Of a stretch of 15,369 nucleotides of DNA, positions 5,813-15,369 are shown piece by piece. The DNA comes from Streptomyces rimosus subsp. rimosus (GTDB lineage Bacteria; Actinomycetota; Actinomycetes; Streptomycetales; Streptomycetaceae). Position 1 is the first letter of the stretch, and the number at the start of each line of letters is the position of its first letter. The stretch covers positions 1 to 15,369 of the forward strand of contig NZ_JOCQ01000152.1 of assembly GCF_000720725.1 (NCBI RefSeq), read 5' to 3'. A program made the translations under genes and the position numbers. The notes below the pieces were generated by a model. The model was not told where the DNA came from, ran no database searches, and saw only the letters and a program-made list of their open reading frames with translations.

Positions 5813-5849
5813 CGGTCCTCCCGGGGTGCGGCTACGACGGCTGCCCAGC

Positions 5850-5877
5850 AGCGTCGTTCCGCGCTGACTTTTAGTCA
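5850..5877 (-). promoter_or_regulatory. Candidate promoter and palindrome upstream of the 108-residue gene
   Basis: The minus strand has TTGACT (5878-5873), 17 bp, then a weak GACGCT -10 box (5855-5850). The resulting leader of about 35 nt would contain the GGGAGG site of the GTG start. TGACT-TTT-AGTCA (5865-5877) is an inverted repeat with 5-bp arms overlapping the -35 box and could be an operator. Confidence 0.4.
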
Positions 5878-5926
5878 ATAGCGCGGACAGGACAGGCCGC
5901 CGCTCCTGGGAATGTCACACCCTCCT

Positions 5927-5951
5927 TGGAGCACGCTCCACCGCCTACGCT
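5927..5951 (+). promoter_or_regulatory. Candidate leaderless promoter with a 14-bp palindrome, F420-type oxidoreductase gene
   Basis: TACGCT (5946-5951) lies seven bases before the ATG at 5959, so the mRNA is probably leaderless; no Shine-Dalgarno is present. A perfect inverted repeat TGGAGC-AC-GCTCCA (5927-5940) occupies the region between the expected -35 and -10, a typical repressor position. The -35 itself is poor. Confidence 0.45.
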
Positions 5952-5958
5952 CGTCCGC

Positions 5959-6429
5959 ATGAGCCCTTCCATCGCCTCCAACACCCGCGTGGACCTCGAC
6001 GGCCTGCTGGAGTTCGTCCGCCCCCGGCACCGCGCGATCCTGCTCACCCGCCGCTCCGACGGCACCCCGCAGGCGTCACCGCTGACGTGCGGCGTGGACG
6101 ACTCGGGGCGCCTGGTGATGTCCACGTACCCGGAGCGCGCCAAGGTGCGCAACGCGCGCCGAAGCCCGTCGGTGAGCGTGCTCGTGCTGTCCGACGACTG
6201 GAACGGCCCCTGGGTGCAGGTCGACGGCGAGGCGGAGGTCCTGGACGCGCCGGACTCGGTCGAGCCGCTGGTCGAGTACTACCGCAACATCGCGGGCGAG
6301 CACCCGGACTGGCACGAGTACCGCGCCGCGATGATCACGCAGGGCAAGTCGCTGATCCGGGTGACGCCGTTGCGATGGGGCCCGATCGCCAAGGGCGGCT
6401 TCCCGGCCCGTCTCGCCGAGGACTCGTAG
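5959..6429 (+). CDS. PPOX-class (Rv1155-like) probably F420-dependent oxidoreductase
   Basis: 156 residues from the ATG at 5959; an upstream TTG at 5926 would add 11 residues but lies within the promoter palindrome. The fold is the split beta-barrel of the pyridoxamine 5'-phosphate oxidase superfamily. Features include TPQASPLTCGVDDSGRLVMS (35-54), ERAKVRNARRSPSVSVLVL (58-76), WVQVDGEAEVLD (84-95) and the late block YRNIAGEHPDWHEYRAAMI (107-125). That late block closely matches my memory of mycobacterial Rv1155, which binds the deazaflavin F420 rather than FMN. Cofactor choice is therefore inferred from family resemblance. Such proteins are cytoplasmic dimers; the physiological substrate is usually unknown. 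It converges with the SDR gene and is probably transcribed alone. Confidence 0.88.
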   Translation: MSPSIASNTRVDLDGLLEFVRPRHRAILLTRRSDGTPQASPLTCGVDDSGRLVMSTYPERAKVRNARRSPSVSVLVLSDDWNGPWVQVDGEAEVLDAPDSVEPLVEYYRNIAGEHPDWHEYRAAMITQGKSLIRVTPLRWGPIAKGGFPARLAEDS

Positions 6430-6439
6430 AGGCGGGCCG

Positions 6440-6461
6440 GGGGCGGGCAGCGGCCCGCCCC
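6440..6461. terminator. Bidirectional hairpin terminator between convergent genes
   Basis: A perfect 9-bp stem, GGGGCGGGC (6440-6448) and GCCCGCCCC (6453-6461), with loop AGCG. An alternative pairing GGCGGGCC/GGCCCGCC (6431-6438 with 6452-6459) overlaps it. It lies between the stop of the oxidoreductase (6429) and that of the SDR gene (6476). No T-run follows, as is common in high-GC actinomycetes. Confidence 0.75.
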
Positions 6462-6475
6462 ACCCCACACAACCC

Positions 6476-7204
6476 TCAACGCGTCCGGTACGCCCCTCCG
6501 TTGACGCCGATCACCTGCCCCGTGATGTGCCGCGCCCCCTCGGACGCCAGGAACGCCACCGTCGCCGCGATGTCCTCCGGGCGGCCCGCGCGGCCGGTCG
6601 CGGTCTGGGCCACCAGCTGGGCGCGCCGCTCGTCGGCGAGGTGGTCCCGGAAGAACTCGGTGTCCTCGATGTAGCCGGGCGAGACGACGTTGGCGGTGAT
6701 GCCGCGCAGGCCGAGCGTGTTCGCCAGGTCGAGGTTCCAGGTGGTCAGCCCGGCCTTGGCCGCGCCGTACGCACCCAGGGAACCGGCGCCCCGGTCCGCG
6801 GCGATCGAGCCGATGTGCACGACGGCGCCGCCCGGGGCGAGCCGGGCCTCGACGGCCTTGGTGGTGAGGGCGGCGGTGAGCAGGTTGGCGTCGAGGTTGG
6901 CCCGGAAGGCACGGGCGTACGAGGCCAGGTCGTCGCCGGGCGCGTCGTCCAGGTCGGTGTTGCCGCCGGCGTTGTTGACCAGGACGTCGACGGAGGCGGG
7001 CAGTTCGGCCAGGAGGCGGTCCAGCGCGGCGGGGTCGGTGTGGTCGCAGACGACCGCGCGGGCGCCGGTCTCCTCGGCGGCCTTCTCCAGGGGCGCGGGG
7101 CGGCGGCCGGTGACGGTGACCGCGTCGCCCTGTGCGGCGAAGTGGCGGGCGACGGCCAGGCCGATACCGGTGGCGCCGCCGGTGACCAGGATGGTGCGTG
7201 ACAT
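6476..7204 (-). CDS. SDR-family NAD(P)-dependent oxidoreductase
   Basis: 242 residues from the ATG at 7204, which has GGGAG seven bases upstream; the ATG at 7228 is in frame but lies inside the operator. This is a classical short-chain dehydrogenase: cofactor motif TGGATGIG (8-15), NNAG (77-80), and catalytic Ser133, Tyr146 and Lys150 (YGAAK). The PG motif (VVSPGYIEDTEF, 173-184) and C-terminal ITGQVIGVNGG (227-237) are also present. An Arg-Arg pair after the first fold (TGRRP, 32-36) favours NADP(H). Substrate is not predictable. Divergent from a MarR regulator and separated from it by three palindromic sites, it is probably repressed by that regulator and induced by the regulator's ligand. 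Confidence 0.94.
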   Translation of the reverse strand: MSRTILVTGGATGIGLAVARHFAAQGDAVTVTGRRPAPLEKAAEETGARAVVCDHTDPAALDRLLAELPASVDVLVNNAGGNTDLDDAPGDDLASYARAFRANLDANLLTAALTTKAVEARLAPGGAVVHIGSIAADRGAGSLGAYGAAKAGLTTWNLDLANTLGLRGITANVVSPGYIEDTEFFRDHLADERRAQLVAQTATGRAGRPEDIAATVAFLASEGARHITGQVIGVNGGAYRTR

Positions 7205-7227
7205 AAGGTAGCTCCCGACGTCAGTCA

Positions 7228-7263
7228 TTCAGGTCTAAATTCAGGTCTATATTTAGGCCTAAA
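7228..7263. promoter_or_regulatory. Triple 12-bp operator between the SDR and MarR genes
   Basis: Three contiguous 12-bp sites of the form TTYAGRYCTRWA: TTCAGGTCTAAA (7228-7239), TTCAGGTCTATA (7240-7251) and TTTAGGCCTAAA (7252-7263, a perfect palindrome). They form an AT-rich island in the divergent spacer and include a -10-like TATATT (7248-7253) for the MarR direction. Length and symmetry suit a dimeric winged-helix repressor, most simply the adjacent MarR protein binding cooperatively. Confidence 0.75.
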
Positions 7264-7285
7264 CGTAACATCCCCAGGAGGGCTC

Positions 7286-7825
7286 ATGGCAAGCGCGGAC
7301 GCCCCGTACCCCGTCCAGGAGATCGCCGACGCCTGGGAACGCGAGCGCCCCGGAACCCCCGTGTCGGCCATCGGGATCGTCACGCCCGTCTGGCAGCTGG
7401 CGAAGCTGCTCGGCGACGACCGGCGCCGGGTACTGGCCCGCGCCGGGGTGGACACCGCCACCCTCGACCTGCTCAGCGTGCTGCGCCGGGCCGGTGAGCC
7501 GTACACGCTCAGCACCCGCGACCTGGCGGCGCGCTCCATGGTCACGGCCGGCGCGGTCTCCCAGCGCGTCGCGCGCGCCGAGCGCGAGGGTCTGGTGGTG
7601 CGCCGCACGGGCGAGGGCCGTCCCCGTACGGTGTGGGTGGAGCTGACCCCGGCGGGACACGAACTCGTCGAGCGGACCGTGGACCAGGTACTGCACCGGG
7701 AGGCCGAGCTGATCGGCGGCCTGACCCCGGACCAGCAGCGGCAGCTGGCCGGGTTGCTGAAGATCCTTCTCCAGGACGTGCAGGTGAGGCTGGGAGACAA
7801 CCGGATCACGCAGGTGGGCGGGTAA
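7286..7825 (+). CDS. MarR-family transcriptional regulator
   Basis: 179 residues. The ATG at 7286 follows a strong AGGAGG (7276-7281) with short spacing. The winged helix-turn-helix occupies about residues 58-123: the recognition helix region LSTRDLAARSMVTAGAVSQR (75-94), then REGLVVRRT and a wing GEGRPRTVWVELTPAG (109-124). Flanking helices at both ends would form the dimer interface. Such proteins are usually repressors released by small aromatic or oxidant ligands. The divergent SDR gene and the operator directly upstream of this ATG point to autoregulation and control of the SDR. The ligand is unknown; no conserved cysteine suggests a redox switch. Confidence 0.93.
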   Translation: MASADAPYPVQEIADAWERERPGTPVSAIGIVTPVWQLAKLLGDDRRRVLARAGVDTATLDLLSVLRRAGEPYTLSTRDLAARSMVTAGAVSQRVARAEREGLVVRRTGEGRPRTVWVELTPAGHELVERTVDQVLHREAELIGGLTPDQQRQLAGLLKILLQDVQVRLGDNRITQVGG

Positions 7826-7846
7826 CGCGCGGCCGGGCAGAAGAGT

Positions 7847-7887
7847 GCGGCGCCTGCCCTCCGGTCGGGGAGGGGGACAGGCGCCGC
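7847..7887. terminator. Strong hairpin terminator between MarR and gltD genes
   Basis: A perfect 10-bp outer stem GCGGCGCCTG (7847-7856) / CAGGCGCCGC (7878-7887) encloses a second 6-bp stem CCCTCC (7857-7862) / GGAGGG (7869-7874) with a 3-nt bulge. It sits between convergent stops (7825 and 7934) and can serve both strands. Confidence 0.8.
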
Positions 7888-7890
7888 GGT

Positions 7891-7914
7891 GTTCCGCACG
7901 TCGTTGTGCGGGAC
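7891..7914. terminator. Second hairpin downstream of gltD
   Basis: GTTCCGCAC (7891-7899) and GTGCGGGAC (7906-7914) pair over nine positions (one T-G) around a 6-nt loop. Coming first in the gltD direction, about 20 bp after its stop, it probably terminates the gltBD transcript together with the larger hairpin beyond. Confidence 0.65.
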
Positions 7915-7933
7915 ATTCATGAGCCGGGGGACG

Positions 7934-9386
7934 TTACACGGTCAGTGCGCGGTCCGTCGGCTTGATGGGGGCGGGCAGCGCGCTGGCGCCCGCGAGGTAG
8001 CGGTCCACGCCGCGCGCCGCGGAGCGGCCCTCGGCGATGGCCCAGACGATCAGCGACTGGCCGCGGCCCGCGTCACCGGCAACGTACACGCCGGGGACGT
8101 TGGTGGCGAAGTCCGCGTCGCGGGCGATGTTGCCGCGCGCGTCCAGCTCCAGGCCGAACTGCTCGACCAGGCCGTTCTCCTGGTCGGTGCCGGTGAAGCC
8201 CATGGCCAGGGTGACCAGCTGTGCGGGAATCTTCCGCTCGGTGCCCGGCTTCGGCTCCGGACGGCCGTCCTTGAACTCCACCTCGACCAGGTGCAGCCAC
8301 TGGACGTTGCCGTCCTCGTCGCCCTCGAAGTGGGTGGTGGAGACGGAGTACAGCCGCTCGCCGCCCTCCTCGTGCGCGGAGGTGACCTTGTAGAGCATCG
8401 GGAAGGTCGGCCACGGCTGGTTCGGGTTCCGCTCGTCGCCGGGCTTGCCCATGATCTCCAGCTGGGTGACCGAGGCTGCGCCCTGGCGGTGCGCGGTGCC
8501 GACGCAGTCCGCGCCGGTGTCGCCGCCGCCGATGACCACGACGTGCTTGCCCTCGGCGGTGATCGGGGCGACGGTCAGGTCGCCCTCCTGCACCTTGTTG
8601 GCGAGCGGCAGGTACTCCATCGCGAAGTGGACGCCGTTCAGCTCGCGGCCCGGAACCTTCAGGTCGCGGGAGGTGGTGGCGCCGGCGGCGATCACGACGG
8701 CGTCGTAGCGCTTGCGCAGCTTGGCGGCGTCGATGTCCCGGCCGATCTCCACCTCCGTACGGAACTTGGTGCCTTCCGCCCGCATCTGCTCGATACGGCG
8801 GTTGATGTGGCGCTTTTCCATCTTGAACTCGGGGATGCCGTAACGGAGGAGACCACCGATACGGTCCGCGCGCTCGTAGACGGCGACGGTGTGGCCCGCC
8901 CGGGTCAGCTGCTGGGCGGCGGCCAGGCCCGCCGGGCCCGAGCCGATGACGGCGACGGTCTTGCCGGACAGGCGCTCCGGCGGCTGCGGGGTGACGTCCC
9001 CGCTGTCCCACGCCTTGTCGATGATGGTGACCTCGACGTTCTTGATGGTCACCGGCGGCTGGTTGATGCCCAGCACACACGCCGACTCGCAGGGGGCGGG
9101 GCACAGGCGACCGGTGAACTCCGGGAAGTTGTTGGTCGCGTGCAGCCGCTCGCTGGCGGCCGTCCAGTCCTCGCGGTAGGCGTAGTCGTTCCACTCGGGG
9201 ATGAGGTTGCCCAGCGGACAGCCGTTGTGGCAGAAGGGGATGCCGCAGTCCATGCAGCGGCCGGCCTGCTTGCTGATGATCGGCAGCAGCGAACCGGGGA
9301 CGTAGACCTCGTTCCAGTCGCGGACGCGCTCCTCGACGGGGCGGGTCTTTGCGACCTCGCGGCCGGTGGTCAGGAAGCCCTTGGGG

Positions 9387-9394
<8 letters not shown>
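7934..9394 (-). CDS. gltD: Glutamate synthase small (beta) subunit
   Basis: 486 residues, full length. This subunit takes electrons from NADPH through FAD and two [4Fe-4S] clusters to the large subunit, for making glutamate from glutamine and 2-oxoglutarate. N-terminal cysteines Cys47, 50, 55, 59 (CMDCGIPFCHNGCP) and Cys98, 102, 106 (CPAPCESAC) fit the cluster region. GSGPAG (151-156) is the FAD-binding motif, GGGDTGAD (289-296) the NADPH-binding motif, and AGDAGRGQS (439-447) the second FAD contact. The ATG overlaps the gltB stop by 8 nt (ATGGCTGA), with GGAGG nine bases upstream (9404-9408), so the two subunits are translationally coupled and made together. Two hairpins follow the stop. Confidence 0.98.
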
Positions 9395-14015
<4,621 letters not shown>

Positions 14016-14023
14016 CGGCTCTC

Positions 14024-14072
14024 CCAACGTCGTCGTGGCATGTGGTGGTGCCGAGGGACGACGTTGGCCCTC
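14024..14072 (-). promoter_or_regulatory. gltB leader hairpin overlapping the Shine-Dalgarno
   Basis: In the gltB mRNA sense, CCAACGTCGTC (14067-14057) is perfectly complementary to GACGACGTTGG (14034-14024), an 11-bp stem with an inner 4-bp pairing (14049-14052 with 14037-14040). The 3' arm ends in GTTGG, whose last bases are also the start of the GGGAG ribosome site of gltB. A second small stem, GAGGG (14072-14068) with CCCTC (14057-14053), places most of the 5' arm in its loop and shares one base with the larger stem. The layout suggests translational control by sequestering the ribosome site. Confidence 0.5.
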
Positions 14073-14078
14073 CGCGAA

Positions 14079-14094
14079 ATTTCGTGCAGGTTAC
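14079..14094 (-). promoter_or_regulatory. GlnR-like box proximal to gltB
   Basis: On the minus strand GTAAC-N6-GAAAT (14094-14079) matches nine of ten positions of the published actinobacterial GlnR core gTnAC-n6-GaAAC. It lies about 65-80 bp upstream of the gltB ATG. GlnR is the nitrogen master regulator in Streptomyces, so a site before gltBD is biologically plausible, but the match is short. Confidence 0.4.
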
Positions 14095-14270
14095 AGGATG
14101 GCTCGCTTCTCGAAAAGCGGATAGAGCCTTCCAGCATGCGGACACCACTGGTGGCGGTGGACCGGGGATGCGGGCGGACGGATCGGCCTCCGCCGGCATC
14201 GTGGGCGTTGTTTCAGAGCAGGCGACATTGCCCGCAACGCTTGGGCCTTATGCCCGGCCCCCGGCAAAAC

Positions 14271-14286
14271 GAAACCGCCAAGTAAC
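14271..14286 (+). promoter_or_regulatory. GlnR-like box distal to gltB
   Basis: GAAAC (14271-14275), six bases, GTAAC (14282-14286) match the internal b-a part of the repeated GlnR motif (GTnAC-n6-GAAAC-n6-GTnAC-n6-GAAAC) at all specified positions. The outer half-sites are not conserved. It lies between the VIT stop and gltB, about 255 bp before the gltB ATG. Confidence 0.4.
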
Positions 14287-14327
14287 GCAGTAATTATGCG
14301 CACGCCCGCATAGCGCTGCACGAGGCG

Positions 14328-15068
14328 TCACCCTACGGCCGTTCCGAACAGTGCGCCCAGGACGTACGTCACACCCGCCGCGGCGCCGCCGAGGGCCAGC
14401 TGCCGCAGCCCGCTGAACCACCAGGACCGCGCCGTCACCCGCGCCACGACCGCCCCGCAGCCGAACAGCCCCACCAGCGCCAGCAGCACCGCGGGCCACA
14501 GCTGGGAGGCGCCCAGCAGATACGGCAGCACCGGCAGCAGCGCGCCCAGCGCGAACGATCCGAAGGACGAGACGGCGGCGACCGTAGGCGACGGCAGGTC
14601 GGACGGGTCGATGCCCAGCTCCTCGCGGGCGTGGATCTCCAGCGCCTGCTCGGGGTCCTTGGACAGCTGCTCGGCCACTTCACGGGCCAGCTTCGGCTCC
14701 ACCCCGCGCGACTCGTACAGCGCGGCCAGCTCCTCCAGCTCGTCCTTGGGGTGCTTGCGGAGCTCGCGCCGCTCCACGTCCAGCTCGGCGAGGACCAGCT
14801 CGCGCTGGGAGGCCACCGAGGTGTACTCCCCCGCCGCCATCGAGAAGGCACCGGCGGCCAGCCCCGCGAGGCCGGTGATGATGATGGTCTGCTGCGAGAC
14901 CGCGCCGCCCGCGACACCGGTCATCAGGGCGAGGTTCGACACCAGCCCGTCCATCGCACCGAAGACGGCGGGACGCAGCCAGCCGCCGTTCACATCGCGG
15001 TGGGTGTGATTGTCGCGGTGGGCTACGTGCGTGGGCGCCGAGGCGTCCATGACTTCCATGACCGACAT
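14328..15068 (-). CDS. VIT1/CCC1-family iron/manganese transporter
   Basis: 246 residues from the ATG at 15068; a TTG at 15167 is in frame but would precede the promoter box. About five membrane segments are visible (roughly 33-53, 60-80, 165-185, 188-210, 225-244). The first carries the family motif AVFGAMDGLVSNLALMTGVAGG (35-56), and the second AGAFSMAAGEYTSVASQRE (72-90), with the conserved Met/Glu of the ion path. Between segments 2 and 3 a charged helical domain (95-155, many Glu/Asp) matches the cytosolic metal-binding domain of plant VIT1. The N-terminus is His-rich (HVAHRDNHTHRD, 14-25). Plant and yeast members move Fe2+ or Mn2+ out of the cytosol by proton exchange; in bacteria metal efflux or detoxification is likely. 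It is upstream of gltB in the same direction but separated by 312 bp. Confidence 0.93.
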   Translation of the reverse strand: MSVMEVMDASAPTHVAHRDNHTHRDVNGGWLRPAVFGAMDGLVSNLALMTGVAGGAVSQQTIIITGLAGLAAGAFSMAAGEYTSVASQRELVLAELDVERRELRKHPKDELEELAALYESRGVEPKLAREVAEQLSKDPEQALEIHAREELGIDPSDLPSPTVAAVSSFGSFALGALLPVLPYLLGASQLWPAVLLALVGLFGCGAVVARVTARSWWFSGLRQLALGGAAAGVTYVLGALFGTAVG

Positions 15069-15090
15069 GTGGGGACCCGTTCCCTTCTCG

Positions 15091-15139
15091 CGAGGTGTGG
15101 GCCGACTCCGGCGCTTCCCCCTCCAACACCTCGACGCTA
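15091..15139 (-). promoter_or_regulatory. VIT gene -10 box and structured leader
   Basis: On the minus strand TAGCGT (15139-15134) is a good -10 box, with no clear -35. Right after it begins CGAGGTGT (15133-15126), which pairs with ACACCTCG (15098-15091), an 8-bp stem enclosing 27 nt at the 5' end of the predicted mRNA. The ATG at 15068 lacks a well-spaced strong Shine-Dalgarno; GAAGGGA lies about 12 bases away. Confidence 0.4.
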
Positions 15140-15369
15140 TGCGCCACTTGCCCGTTCGCGCTAGCAAGGAAGGCCGAACTTACCTCGCTGACCTGCGGCT
15201 TTGCGGACGCGGTGGCTGCGGGTGAGGGACGGATCACAGAGTGCGGGGCAGCGGAATACGGAAAGCCGCACACAAGACTGCGGGAAACCTCAATGCGGGC
15301 GGGGGCGCGGGGGCGGGATTCTGTAAGCGTGTTCAGCGGGTGGTTCGGGGGGGCGGTGGGGAGATGACG
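15140..15369. other. Right-edge region without a supported gene
   Basis: GC-rich sequence upstream of the VIT promoter. Open frames exist on both strands but none has a credible start, ribosome site or protein-like composition. I see no repeat, hairpin or RNA gene worth naming; the spacer may belong to the flank of a gene beyond the window. Confidence 0.5.

Larger units (their letters stand above)
14016..14327. other. gltB upstream region and leader
   Basis: This 312-bp spacer lies between the VIT gene stop and the gltB ATG. It holds two GlnR-like boxes (14271-14286 and 14079-14094), palindromes at 14075-14084 (CGAAATTTCG) and 14104-14119 (CGCTT/AAGCG arms), small hairpins after the VIT stop (14295-14312 and 14243-14260), and the large inverted repeat next to gltB. 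I could not choose one gltB promoter with confidence: TGTAAC (14095-14090) is a possible -10. No protein gene is evident in it. Confidence 0.6.

Noticed and set aside
5813..5878. TTG start at 5878 giving a 130-residue version of the small protein
   Set aside because: The TTG is part of TTGACT, a likely -35 box and palindrome, and has no ribosome site; the GTG at 5812 follows GGGAGG. Kept as an alternative only.
14016..14027. TTG start of gltB at 14027
   Set aside because: It lies inside the leader inverted repeat and lacks a ribosome site. The ATG at 14015 has GGGAG at good spacing and places the catalytic cysteine at residue 40.
15095..15367. Plus-strand 90-codon frame at the right edge
   Set aside because: It starts within the VIT leader, has no ribosome site and no protein-like composition.

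Overview
The window looks like chromosomal DNA from a Streptomyces-type actinomycete. Base composition is very GC-rich with strong G/C at third codon positions. Promoters include candidate leaderless ones with TAnnnT boxes directly before ATG. Gene content includes an F420-type flavin/deazaflavin oxidoreductase of the Rv1155 kind, an ECF sigma factor and an actinobacterial-style gltBD pair. I count twelve protein genes, ten on the minus strand. I see no rRNA, tRNA, CRISPR array or transposon.

Right half (about 7.9-15.4 kb): this is the conserved nitrogen-assimilation block. gltB and gltD encode the large and small subunits of glutamate synthase; they overlap by 8 nt and run leftward. Upstream is a leader of about 310 bp with GlnR-like boxes and an 11-bp inverted repeat ending on the gltB Shine-Dalgarno sequence. 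Before that lies a VIT-family Fe/Mn transporter gene, also leftward, with its own structured leader.

Middle (about 5.9-7.9 kb): three small regulatory or redox genes. They are a leaderless F420-type oxidoreductase gene (+), an SDR oxidoreductase gene (-) facing it across a strong hairpin terminator, and a MarR regulator (+) divergent from the SDR. The MarR/SDR spacer holds three contiguous 12-bp palindromic sites, so the MarR protein probably controls itself and the SDR. MarR and gltD converge on two more hairpins.

Left part (1-5.9 kb, all minus strand): this is the less familiar region. In transcription order it has a small protein with a repetitive Gly/Ala/Thr linker, a 367-aa helical repeat protein (43-residue repeat, four LW motifs), an MBL-fold hydrolase, an alpha/beta hydrolase, an ECF sigma factor and, coupled to it by ATGA, a single-pass membrane protein that runs off the left edge. 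The membrane protein carries sixteen Gly-Thr dipeptides encoded by a telomere-like GGGTAC array. This part is unusually rich in short tandem repeats (6, 9, 12, 16, 22 and 27 bp), and three arrays lie exactly across or beside stop codons. The best candidates for something undescribed are the sigma/membrane-protein pair, the small-protein/43-residue-repeat pair and the gltB leader RNA. Functions for the two unrecognised pairs are not assigned.
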